Below are positions 25,301-35,407 of a stretch of DNA of 64,000 bases, piece by piece. The notes under the pieces are model-generated. The model searched no databases. It had not been told where the DNA came from and saw nothing but the letters and a program-made list of their open reading frames with translations. A program made the position numbers and the translations under genes. This stretch comes from Caprimulgus europaeus (lineage: Eukaryota > Chordata > Aves > Caprimulgiformes > Caprimulgidae), in the NCBI GenBank assembly GCA_907165065.1, contig OU015523.1, positions 19,371,834-19,435,833 of the forward strand, read 5' to 3'. Within the stretch, counting starts at the first letter, position 1; each line of letters starts with the position of its first letter.

Positions 25301-27900
25301 GTCCAGACACTCTCCTTTCCTGGGAAGGCTTTAGTCTTTGAACGAATTAGCCTGGCTGCACTGCTCCAAATTCATCATTGACCACACGTTGTTCTGGTAT
25401 GATTTTGGTGGTGTTTAAGATTGGACAATGTTTGGTCATCAAGGAACCACAAGCCACAGGTTTTACAGCCTGAAGTTTGTAACAGCAGGGCAGATAAAGG
25501 CACAAGTATCTCATTTTAAAATAAGTCCACACTGGATAAAGCTCTGTCATTTCCTTTTGATGAGTTTCAAGTGTACAGGGAAGCAGAACAAGGGGACACT
25601 TACCTTTATTGCAGCCATGCTCCAAGATCTGCTGTGAACAGCATCCTACTCTTGGAGTCTTCATTTGGATCAAACACATATGTCCTAACACCAATGGAGA
25701 ATTGTTTTCTGGGTTTAAGGATCTGAGGATTTGTTGTTGAAATGCAAAAGCAGACAGTCCAAGGAACTAGAGCCACCAGCAACACACCCTCCCATTCAGG
25801 GGACTGCCTCCCCACACATGATGGGGCCAGACATTTAGTGGAGAGAAGCCGAGTTGAATCGGGCAACCTCCTCCCCAGAGCTGATGGTTCATACATATTG
25901 TTACCGACTTACCATGGATTCACTCCAGCACACAGTTCCAGTACAACTGGAACTACCATCATTGCAGTGGAAGACTGCCCACTGCTTTGAGGGCCAGAGC
26001 TTCAGGTATGTGTAGACTATGGAAGTGACATTCCAAAGGAAGTTTGGTATCCCAGCCCCTCCACACCCACTGACAGACCAGACAGACTCAGGAAGGTGGT
26101 GAAATGTGTTTCTTGGAGACCATTTAAAGTACATGAGCTGATTACTATAACAAGCCAGATTAGATATTAGATTACAGTTTTGTTTATAGAGGAAAGAAAT
26201 ACTGTAATGCTGTGGACAGAGGAGTTCCTTGCTTTTACTCAGAGGGCTTTGGTGGGTTGTTTTTTTTTTTTTTGCATCCATGCATAGACACACAAAGGAG
26301 GGGAAAGGGAGCAGAAGAGGCAACACACAACATTTAAGAGAAAGAAATGGAAGAGACAGCCTAGGGGAACCTCAGCCCCAGAGGAACAGGAGGAATGAGG
26401 CACCAAAGGCTTTTTTAGAAGAGTTCAAGAGAATTGCTGGTCTAGGGGTCTCAAGCTTGTATGCCCACCCCATAAAATGACAGAAGTAGTACAAACAGGC
26501 CCTGGCTCCTCTTCAGTAGATGCACTTCTGACTTCCATCACATCTCAGTTCCACAGGGAATTAGGGAAGTGCTCAGGGAACGAGGGCTGCTTCACTCCAG
26601 ATCTTCATCTCTGCCCTCACCCAAGGTGGAGAGGGATGGACTCAGAGGGAGATGAACTCAGCGCAAATGAGATGCTGGGGCATGGAAGTCAGCATGCAAA
26701 ACCCAGCCCCTTCCCAGATGTGCTGTGAAGAGGAAAGGGGCTTCCCTGGCACGCCCAATAAAACAAAAAGCATCTGTTCCTCCCAGCTTTTGTACTTCAC
26801 TCCCATCTGAACTCCAGTGAGGTTCTCCTCTGCCTCCCCCGCATCCTCTTAAGCCTAGACAGATCCCAGTATATTCTTGAACCAATGCAGAGCTTCCTCA
26901 ATTAAGGGATTGCCCTCTTCCCAGTCTAGATGACAGGCTACAGCTCAGCTTGTAAAAAAAAAAAAAAATTATAAGATGCAATTCCTTAGAAGACTTTGCA
27001 GACACTAAGGAACAAGGCAGCTCATTTAATCCCAGGTTTGACAAGACATTCAAGCAATTCACAGTTCTTGTCATTTTTGAAGGAGGAGAACAATGAGATT
27101 GCTTAGAGAAAGCCACAGCATTACATGCTCCAAGTTTACTTCCAGCAGAGACCACCTTGGATCTAAATTCAAGAGAACCCATAGCAAGTAAGAGGATTTC
27201 AGTTTGACAGGCGATCTAGAGACATCTGATGGCACTTTGCAATACACATGCTCAGAGCAGCATTTTCTTTTGAATCTCTAGCTAACCATTCTGAGTATTT
27301 TCTAACTCTTGATGAAAGTTGGAGCTTTGTGGTAGCAGAAACAGAACAGGTATTGGTAAACAGAAAGCTGTGTGGCTTATTCAGTCTCATCTGGAATACC
27401 TCCAGTCTCCTTCACCTCCATCTGCTATGTACTGGACTTCCTTTGACATTCAACCCAGTAGCACAAAAGCAAAACACCCACTCCCATTCCTACTGTGTCA
27501 CTACCCCAAAGTCTTCCAGCATGTAACAAGGTAGTAGAAAGCCACAGGGTCCTGTCCTGTGTCTGCATAGATGAGAGGAATATTTGACACCCCCCACCAG
27601 ACTCCTTATTGTTGTTCTTTCCTTCCTTCTGGCAGGAGATTTTACTTCCACATGTGCCTTTTTGATAGTAAGAAAACTCCTTTCACTTAACTGTGTTTAA
27701 TCTGTTGCACTTAACTGAGGTAATCATGTAGGCTCTCCTTTATAATAACTGCAATAGCCATGTTCAGACAGCAAGTCATCTGAAAATAAGGACAGGCAGA
27801 ATAAATCATTTCTTTAGGTGCTCATCTCTCCACAGCTAGAGAAATCTAGATGACTGTATCTGTCTCAGTCAGATGGCTCACAGGCACTGACCAACACAAC
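22379..27900. other. 5.5 kb without recognisable genes (SCNN1A-VAMP1 interval)
   Basis: I looked for exons of LTBR, CD27 and TAPBPL, which occupy the corresponding human interval, and saw none: no cysteine-rich TNF-receptor repeats and no immunoglobulin-type exons. Short open frames (the largest is 26,901-26,326 complement-type, under 145 codons) have no domain. The right end could include VAMP1 3' UTR if a distal poly(A) site is used. Poly-T (26,260-26,273) and poly-A (26,954-26,967) runs are the only notable features. Confidence 0.5.
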
Positions 27901-27906
27901 CTAGCC

Positions 27907-27912
27907 TTTATT
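27907..27912 (-). terminator. VAMP1: Candidate VAMP1 polyadenylation signal
   Basis: TTTATT on plus (AATAAA on minus) is the nearest canonical hexamer beyond the VAMP1 stop codon and would give a 3' UTR of roughly 430 nt. Mammalian VAMP1 has a longer 3' UTR, so further signals to the left may be used instead. Confidence 0.4.
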
Positions 27913-28338
27913 TCAGAAGCTCCATGAAAAGCTTAAGTCACGCTGCCACTCTTTTTAGGCAGAACACTAAAGAATCTCACACGCTAAAGTCCTTCTTCCC
28001 CAAAGGCACTGCATTAAGGCAACCTTATTTTGCTGGAGTCCACACAGGCACCCCTTGACAAGCTCACACCAAAAAATAAACCAGAAAAATTCCCCACAGA
28101 AGAGCAGGAGCAACAGTTGCCCACTCCTCCTCTACCACCCTTTCCTCTAAACTCAGATGACCCTCCCTAAAGCTGCAGTAGCTGTTGAAGACTCTAACCA
28201 TGTTCAGTAGAGCACTTCAGAATCTCATACAGAAGACAAACTAAAACAAATAAATAAATCAATGGAGAAGCTAGGTGGAAGGGAAGGAAAGATTTAGGAG
28301 CAAGGAGAGACAGGCAAGGTGACTGAAGGAAGCTACAT

Positions 28339-31300
28339 TCAAGTAAAAAAGTAGACTGGAGACAAAGCAATAGGGGGGGGGAAAGGAAAGAACAAAAGGG
28401 CAAGTTACACCAAAGCTCCCCCAGAGATCTCCAAATCCCCCACCAGGGATGAGACTTGCCAACCCACCCTCTCCAGAGTAAATGCCCCTCATACTCACAA
28501 GTTTACCTGACCTGGCAGACAGGATTTCCCATTTCTACAACAATGGTCACCCCCAATTCTTTCTGTTACTGTGTAAAGCATACCATTTCCACAATAAGCA
28601 TGGGAGTTCCAGCACCACCACCTCCCTTCCCAAAGGACTGAAATTAACACTTAGGCAACCAAGAACTTCCAAAATATCAAACCAAAAAGGAAGAAGGTAC
28701 TCTAGAGTTGGTGCTTCTTCACCTTTGATCATGGGCTTTTTGGTACTTACTGACAATCACCATCACCACAATGGCACAAATCACTCCCATCATGATCATC
28801 ATCTGGAGAGAGAGAGATTACCAAAGAGTATTATAACAGATTGACAAGTTTACATCTTCCCTGACAGCGAGGGAACACAACCCAGACCCTGAAGGCAGGA
28901 CAGCCAAGGCCTCAAAGTTTTACACAGTGAAAGAATCCTATGCCTTTGAAATAGTTACTAAACCAAACTATCCTCTCAAAGCCCTGCAGGAGACTAGCCC
29001 AATTTCCTTCTAATGCAGGAGATCATGGCACTAGGAAACTCACCTTGCAGTTCTTCCACCAGTACTTCCTTTTGAGTTCTGCTGCGCTTCTTTCAAATAC
29101 TGAAGCGCTGGCCTGAAGCGCATCTGCCTGGTCATCGAGCTCTAACAGTCTCTGGTCTCGTTCCAGCACCTTGTCTACGTTTACACGCATTATGTCAACC
29201 ACCTGCAGAAGGAAGAATAGTAGCAGTAGTTGGATTGGTAAAGAGTTGAAAGAGGACTAACCTGGTCAATAACTAACACTGAGATACTAAGAAGTGAAAG
29301 CCCCAAACAAGGCAAAGGGGTCAGGATAAGAAACAGCTTTCCAGTCATTGCCTGCTTTGAAGTGGTGTGGTGGTTTTACTTGGCTGGCAGCCAAACACAG
29401 CCCCTGGGAGTAGGGGAAGAGAATTGGAAGGGTAAAAGCAAGAAGACACTCATGAGTTGAGATAAAAACAATTTACTTATTGAAATAAAATAATAACAAT
29501 AATAACAACAAAATATGCAGATGAGCGATGCACAGTGCAATTGCTCACCATCCACCAACCAATGCCCAGCCTGTCCCCAGCCAGCAATCCTGGAACAGAG
29601 AGTCCCAAAACCACAATCCCAGAAGAGTGAGTTTCAGCAATCCCCAAGACAATACACCAGCTTTCAGGTCAATCCTCATTAGTACACTGAGCATGATGTG
29701 ATATGAGATGGAAAAATTCCATTGGCATATCCAAATGCCAACTTCAGGTTTTGCTAATGTGTTGGGTTGGGGTGGGAGGGAAGGGGCCACCTTGTGAGAG
29801 CAAAAGCTCCCCTGGCTCCAAGGCGGAGATCCCCCAGCCCAGGCTGGGCCAACGAGCACTAGAGAAACACCTCAGCAAATCCATATTTGTGAGGGGAAGG
29901 ACTGTCCTGAAAAGAAGAAGGTGGAGAGAACCTGGAGGAGAGGCCATTGACACAAACAAAAGATGACCACCGGACTAAGCAAAGGAAGAGCTTTGTTGCC
30001 AGGAGGAAGGAGAAGGAGGGGGAGGACAGAGAACCTCAAACACCCCGTTCAACCACATGGAATAGGAGAAGGCAAAGGCGATCCCCTGCAGCCCGTGGAG
30101 GTTCAACAGCAGAGCAGATACCCACATGTGGGCTATGGAGGACTCCATGCTGGAGCAGAAAAGCTGAGCCCAAGGGCAAGTGTGACTGAAACTGAGACCC
30201 CAAGAGATGCTCAACACCAGAGTGAGGGTGGACCCCCAGAGATGGGGGGTGAGGAGGTGCGCTGGACCAGAAGCTCGTCTGCAGCCTGTGGATGTCCCCA
30301 TGCCAGAGCCGGGAGCTGAGCCCAGAGAGGTCTGTGACTCCATGGGAAGCTCGCTCTGGAACATCTTGTTCCCGGACTTCCACGTCAGGAAGAGCAGCAG
30401 AAGTAAACTGACTGAACCCCCATTCCCTGCCCCCTGTGCCGCTGGAGCGGCAAGAAGGTAGAAAAATCAAGAGCAAAGTGATTTGAGCCTGGGAAGAAGG
30501 GAGGGGTGGGAGAAGGTGTTGTAAGATGTGGCTGTTATGTCTCACTGCGCTACTCAGATGAATGGCAACGTATTAAACTGATTTTTTTCTTCCTCAAGTT
30601 GAGTCTGTTTTGCCCATGACCATAACTGGTGAATGAGCCATCCCTGTCCTTCATTCCTAATCCTGTGCCCCCTTTGTTGTGACTCCCATCCCATCTCACC
30701 GGGTGGGAGAAGTGAGTGCAGGACCACATGGTCTAACTGCAGTTAAACCACCACAGGTAATTACTACGCTTCCCCGCCTTCCAGTCCTTTGCACCTGCAA
30801 ACTAGCCGAACACAAGGACCTTGTATGTCCAGCAGCAACCAAAACATTAGTATCTTATCAACATTCTCCTCATAACACATCCCACACTGAAACCAAAGCA
30901 CAGCATTATTCCACATACTAAGAACAAAATTAACTCTATCCTAGCAAAACCAGGACAAGTGGGGAAAAAAAATCCTAGACCCCCTGTTAAAGTACACTTA
31001 AACCAGGTCCTCAGCCTCAGTTTCTCACCTGTATTGAAAAGCTCTCAAATCCAGCAAGCCTAAGCCATCCACCTCATGACAGTAGCCCACTCCCCAGTAA
31101 CTGCAAAGATAACTCAGAGCTACGTGTTGCTGCCCCAGCGAGGCACAAAGGCACTACTGCACCTCAGCAGCCGCACTCCAGACCCCGATCCTGGAAAGTC
31201 AGGCAAGGTTCCCTGCACATCACACATTGAGTCTGCACACAGACTATTCCCCCCAAGCAGCTGGGAGGGATTAAGAGCTGCTCTGGAGGCGGTATAGCTT

Positions 31301-31991
31301 TAATTCCATAAGAGATGCATGGGGCAAGGTACTAAAAATCTCATCTTAGAAGTCATACCTGGAATTAAGTGGCTTTTAAACATAACGCAATTGCTCCTCC
31401 AGCCTCTTTATAGGTCTGCCATCATAGCTGGGGTAGTATTAATGCACTTCTGGTATTGGCATGACAGAAGCATCCACTCCCTCAGCTGCAGAAGGGTGGG
31501 AGGGGAGCCCAGGGGAAGCCAGTGGGGCTGGCAGAGCTACTGACCTCCTCCACTTGTGCCTGCGTCTGCTGCAGCCGGCGGTTACTGCTCAGGTTGGGGG
31601 TTGGCCCGGGGGGGCCCTCACCAGGGGCTGCCTCCTCGGGAGCCCCGGCAGCAGGCGGCGAAGCTGGGTCAGACCTGGGAAACACACACATGGGCAAAGA
31701 GAAAACCCAGAGCGAGGACCCGCCCCAACCCCACCCGAACCGCAGCGTGCCAGGGCTGGGGCAGTCGCGGCAGGAGCCCCGACTGCCCGCGCCGTTCCCG
31801 GGTCCGCCGGAGCAGGCGAGCTCAGAGCCCCGCGGAACACCGGTGGGGTGGGACCCACGCACACGCACCCCCATGGGGTGGGGGGGCGGTGCGGGCAGCC
31901 CTACCCGCGGCTGCTGCAATGCGCCACTGGGCCCCGCCGACGCCCACGCCGCAGCCCGCTCGCCCGCCCGCCGCGGGACGGACACTCACAT
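28339..31991 (-). CDS. VAMP1: Vesicle-associated membrane protein 1 (synaptobrevin 1)
   Basis: R-SNARE of synaptic vesicles; pairs with syntaxin 1 and SNAP-25 for Ca2+-triggered exocytosis. Five coding exons on the minus strand: 31991-31990, 31674-31545, 29202-29044, 28802-28751, 28355-28339, giving 360 nt (119 aa; human 118). The start codon is split: AT in exon 1, G in exon 2. A Pro/Gly-rich N-terminus (2-28) leads to [15 protein letters not shown] and the SNARE helix (about 33-92), with the zero-layer Arg at 59 (ERDQ), then KYWWKNCK before the membrane anchor (98-118), which ends IYFFT. Substitutions against mammals cluster in the SNARE C-terminal half, including Val79 where VAMP2 has Gln76. 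All junctions are GT-AG and in phase. Skipping the last splice would instead end the protein [10 protein letters not shown]. Confidence 0.95.
29366..30957 (-). mobile_element. Solo LTR (family B) in VAMP1 intron 2, split by a nested LTR
   Basis: On the minus strand the element starts TGTCCTGGTTTTGC and ends AACCACCACA. It is bounded by identical 5-bp target duplications AGTGG at 29,361-29,365 and 30,958-30,962. It matches the unbroken copy at about 32,606-33,144 along most of its length, and it is interrupted by a 996-bp insertion (29,760-30,755). Without the insert it is about 596 bp. It has the same orientation as VAMP1 and sits about 160 bp upstream of exon 3 on the transcript. No internal retroviral genes remain. 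Confidence 0.85.
29760..30755 (+). mobile_element. Nested LTR inserted into the family B LTR
   Basis: Where the intact family B copy reads TTGCTAATTACTAC, this copy has about 1 kb beginning TGTTGGGTTGG and ending AAACCACCACA, with TAAT repeated on both sides (plus one or two extra G). TG...CA ends, a late ATTAAA (about 30,572) and the AAGTTGAGTCTGTTTTGCCC block match the 3' part of bird ERVL-type LTRs as I know them. It is therefore younger than its host LTR and plus-oriented, antisense to VAMP1. The exact TSD is not resolved. Confidence 0.7.
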
Positions 31992-32060
31992 CACCGAGCA
32001 CACTGCACACAGCCCGTGCAGCCACCAGCGCAGCACCGGTACCAATGCCGCCCCCACGCG

Positions 32061-32068
32061 CTTATATA
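32061..32068 (-). promoter_or_regulatory. VAMP1: VAMP1 TATA box
   Basis: CTTATATA on plus reads TATATAAG on minus, a strong TATA element. It lies about 70 bp upstream of the exon 1 donor, so transcription should start near 32,030-32,036 and exon 1 would be only about 40-45 nt, ending in the first two bases of the start codon. Confidence 0.65.
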
Positions 32069-32226
32069 GTAGGGAAACCCCACCCCCTAGAGCCGACAGC
32101 CATTCAGAAGTGCACGTAGGCAGGACTCTCCAGGAACAGCAAATCAGCACCGCCTTTGAGCTCCTCCGCAGCCAATCAGCCCCCTCCCTCTGTCCGGGCT
32201 GCTGAGGGGACAGGCCCCGCCCCGCT

Positions 32227-32283
32227 GTGGCCGGTGACGAGCGAGGTGGCCGGTGGCGAGCGAGGTGGCCGGTGACGAGCGAG
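32227..32283. repeat. 3 x 19-bp GC-rich tandem repeat upstream of VAMP1
   Basis: Three consecutive copies of GTGGCCGGTGACGAGCGAG (the middle one has GGCG for GACG) lie 32,227-32,245, 32,246-32,264 and 32,265-32,283, followed by a partial copy. Each contains two CpGs, with one more in the middle copy. Confidence 0.9.
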
Positions 32284-32605
32284 GCTGCCGGTGCTCGGTG
32301 TGTCCTTCCGCCCCGCCCGCCGGCCCCGCCGCCGCGCTCCCTTTGGGTCACACAGAGCCTGAACAGGGTCACCCGCCCCGCCGTACAGTACGGTAGGTAC
32401 AAGTCCCGCCGGACAGCGCTGGGTGCGGCAAGCGCCTGGCTCACACCCGCGCTGCGCCTCGGTTTCCTTTGATGAGGCGATAGGGGCCGGTAGTAACAAC
32501 GTGGAGCGCCAGATGTGATCGATGAGGAGGTACGCGAGATAGAGACGTTCTCAGTTCTAGCCTGGGAGCCGACACTTCGTGGCTAGAAGGAAAGTGAAGA
32601 CTTAA

Positions 32606-33144
32606 CTCGTGGGTTGCAATAAAAGCAATTTAATAATTGTAATTAAATAATAATTAAAATATTAATGATAATAAGACTAGAATATTCAAATGAGTGATAC
32701 ACAGTGCAGTTGCTTACCACCTGCTGACCAGTGCCCAGCTTGTCCCCAGCCAGCAATCTCAGACCACAGTCCCAAAAACCAAAACCACAATCCCAGAAGA
32801 GCGAGGCCGAGCAATCCCTGAGAGAATCCCCAGCTTTCCGGTCAGCCCTCATTAATACACTGAACATGATGTGATATGATATGGAATATCTCATTGGCAC
32901 ATACAAATACCAATTTAGGGTTTTGCTAATTACTACACTTACCTCCCTGTCGCGCCCCCGCCCCCCCCCGGTCCTTTGCACCTGCAGACCAGCAAAACAC
33001 GAAATCCTTGGACACCCAGCAGCAACTAAAAACATCAGTATGTTATCAGCATTCTTCTCATAACAAATCCCACACTGAAACCAAAACACAACGCTATTCT
33101 AGCTAAGAAGAAAGATCAGCTCTCTCCTAGCCAAAACCAGGACA
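32606..33144 (-). mobile_element. Solo LTR (family B, unbroken copy) upstream of VAMP1
   Basis: Plus-strand 32,606-33,144 parallels 29,450-29,757 joined to 30,756-30,957. On minus it begins TGTCCTGGTTTTGGCTAGGA, typical of bird ERV LTRs. ACTTAA occurs right after the right end (33,145-33,150) and again at 32,600-32,605, which could be a 6-bp duplication, but the left end lacks the expected CA terminus, so the left boundary is uncertain and similarity may extend to about 32,560. An AT-rich stretch is at 32,618-32,690 and a C-run at 32,955-32,970. Confidence 0.75.
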
Positions 33145-34490
33145 ACTTAATACAGGGGTGTGACCAGAGCCAGATGATTTGCAGATGGGACTATTGAGGG
33201 TTAAGGAACAACCCAGCAGTAGCCTCAGCAGAAAGAAAGGTGTTTCGGCTGTGCCTTCAGACAAGCTGTGAAGGGACAAGTCATGGAAGAAGCTTCTGCA
33301 GCTTGGCGACCTTCCCACCGCAGTTTGAGGACTGTTCCAATAACCATTGCAATAACAAATGATGGAGCTTGTGGAACGGCTGGCCCACAAAGCCCTGGCC
33401 AAGTTGTGCTTAAGGACTGAGAGCTGAGCAAGGGTATAAGATATTTTGACACTTTTCCAGTTTTTTATGTCCCTGCAGCCAAGGATTTGCTACATCTGTG
33501 GTTTACATATGTGGTTTACATACAATACCCCAGGTGCTTGCTCTCTCCACTTGCATCTGTGCATGCTTCCTGAATCCACACCTTTTAGCAACAGTTCCAC
33601 AGGTCTGCTGCTGTGCTCCTGAGAACATGGACTTCAGCAGCCTGAACAGAGATTTGCCTTCACCTTCCTAAGGCTTCGACCTGAAGGAAGTTCTCTTCAT
33701 TCCCTGCCAGTTCTAATCAAGTGCTTTTAAAGACAGAGTAGCATTGCTCCCTAACAGGATCCACCAAGTCAGGTAACCCCCCCCCCCAGTTACCTAGTAG
33801 CTGAATTAACAACTAAGGAAGAAGAGACAGGGAAATGCTTGCTTGAAGTATATAATGGTCTTTGTGATGCTTCTAAAGGGATGCCAGCTCCCACTCACCA
33901 TAACTTCTCCTCTAAAGGAACCAAAACCAGTTACAGAAAACTAGAAGTTTTTAGAAACAGTTAAGTACCCGAGTTCCTTTTTGCAAATCCTGACTGAATT
34001 ATAAACAAAAGGTCACTTATCATTAGTACAGAGTTAAGTCATCATCAGCGTGAAACAGACAAGTTCTGTTCTTCAGACAGGTTTTGATGCATTTCAACTA
34101 ACATCTGGGTCATTCACATTTAATGTTAATCACAGATAAACAGAGGTCGAGGCAGCAAGCAGGGAGACATATTAGCAGGCACTCTTAGCACTAACCTGAG
34201 AACTTGGCTACAAGTTAAAACCTAAGCTGAAGTGTACTAAAATTGTCAAGGAGGGTGTGAAAACCTGGGGCTCACAGAGACCAAAGGATGCTAGAAATCT
34301 GGCCAAAAAATAGAGGACTCTCAGGTCCAATTCAGGGATGCAGGCTGGAACAGATGTCCGCGAGAAGTATGTCAGAAATGACCGAGGAGGGCAGAGCTTG
34401 CAGAGCAGAGCTCAGGCCTGGAGCAGCAGCAGGACCTTGGGACCGGGCCCGAAACACGCAGCAAAGGTTGCAGAAAGCACTGGGAACCCA
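33145..34490. other. Gene-free spacer between VAMP1 and MRPL51
   Basis: I see no exon. A C-run lies at 33,777-33,787. Open frames here are short and without domains. Confidence 0.45.
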
Positions 34491-34507
34491 ACCATGTCAA
34501 AGTCGGC

Positions 34508-34513
34508 TTTATT
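34508..34513 (-). terminator. MRPL51: MRPL51 polyadenylation signal (AATAAA on minus)
   Basis: TTTATT on plus, 51 bp beyond the stop codon, giving a very short 3' UTR as is usual for mitochondrial ribosomal protein genes. Confidence 0.75.
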
Positions 34514-34563
34514 CTGACCGCCATGCCACAAAACCACGCTCTGTGTGCCGAACCCGCGGTTGC

Positions 34564-35159
34564 TCAGCGGTGCTTCCCGGTGCGATTGAAGCGCCTGTAC
34601 AAGTACCGGATCCTCTTGTTCAGTTTGTGGTAATCGTCTACAAACATCCGATCTCCCACCACCTGCTTCTTGCGGATGCACCTCTGCAGCTCGTTCCCCC
34701 GCCAACCTCGCAGCCACTTGGGCCCCATAATGAGGTTCTTCGGGTGGATCTTGAAGTCGCCTGAGAACAGGAGGGCAGGGCAGAGCAGAGAGGATGAAGC
34801 CAAGCCTTGGAGGAGGCTGTTCCCAGGGCGGCCGCCGGTGGCTCCGCCCGCCCTCCCCTCCTGCCCCGCGGCCACAGCGGGGAGGGAGGGGGAGGTGTCT
34901 TACCCAGGATCCCCACGTTGTCGTAGACCCCGAACAAGGCCCGTTTCTCCGTCCACCGATCCACCTGCTTGGGCTTCGGGGGCTCCTTGATGCGGAAGGG
35001 CCGGGTGAGCCCCGCCAGGGGCGAGGAGATGTGCACGGGCAGGCCGGGCCGCACGGGCCCCCACCGCGCTCCGCCGCCGCTAATGCTCCGCTCGGGCCGC
35101 AGCAGGGGCACGGCCCGGCCCAGCAGGGCTCGCCCTGCCGCCCGCACCAGCGCCGCCAT
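34564..35159 (-). CDS. MRPL51: Mitochondrial large ribosomal subunit protein mL51
   Basis: Structural protein of the 39S subunit of the mitochondrial ribosome. Two coding exons: 35159-34904 (256 nt) and 34760-34564 (197 nt), a GT-AG intron of 143 bp, 453 nt in all (150 aa; human 128). The first about 50 residues are Arg/Ala/Leu-rich with few acids, as expected for a mitochondrial targeting sequence. The conserved body runs from [20 protein letters not shown] to the C-terminus through [27 protein letters not shown] and [14 protein letters not shown]. The length excess over human is all in the N-terminal presequence. The ATG at 35,159 starts [13 protein letters not shown]; a longer open frame upstream is promoter sequence. 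Head-to-head with NCAPD2, 248 bp between start codons. Confidence 0.95.
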
Positions 35160-35407
35160 CCAGGTGACCCCGCGGGCTGTCCCGGTACCACCGGGGATGG
35201 GGGGGCGGGAAGAGCGGGGCGGGGCCACCGGGAGCGTGGCGGAAGGAGAAGGGAGTGACGTCACCGTAACGGTCGAAGGGGAAAGGGGAGCTGGTGATTG
35301 GGCGAGAACCGCTGGGCGCTGATAGGCCGCTGGAGGGGGCGGGGCGAGCGCTGCCCGCGCGCGCAGTTTGGAGTGCGCGGGCCCGGGGCGGCGGTGGCGC
35401 TCTGGCC
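35160..35407. promoter_or_regulatory. Bidirectional MRPL51/NCAPD2 promoter with CRE
   Basis: The 248 bp between the two start codons must hold both promoters. It contains a perfect palindromic CRE, TGACGTCA at 35,256-35,263, an inverted CCAAT box (ATTGG at 35,297-35,301), an ETS-like GCGGAAG near 35,238 and several GC boxes (GGGGCGGGGC-type, at about 35,215-35,225 and 35,336-35,345). There is no TATA box. It lies in a CpG island of about 34,800-35,780. The same head-to-head pair is found in human. Confidence 0.8.

Larger units (their letters stand above)
31560..32480. promoter_or_regulatory. VAMP1: CpG island covering VAMP1 exons 1-2 and promoter
   Basis: GC- and CpG-rich block centred on the VAMP1 5' end. 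Overlapping long open frames on both strands are by-products of composition. It includes the TATA box and a 3 x 19-bp tandem repeat described separately. Confidence 0.7.

Noticed and set aside
31461-32205. Plus-strand ORFs of 187-227 codons
   Set aside because: They run antisense through VAMP1 exons 1-2 and its CpG island. The minus strand carries the real, splice-consistent gene.
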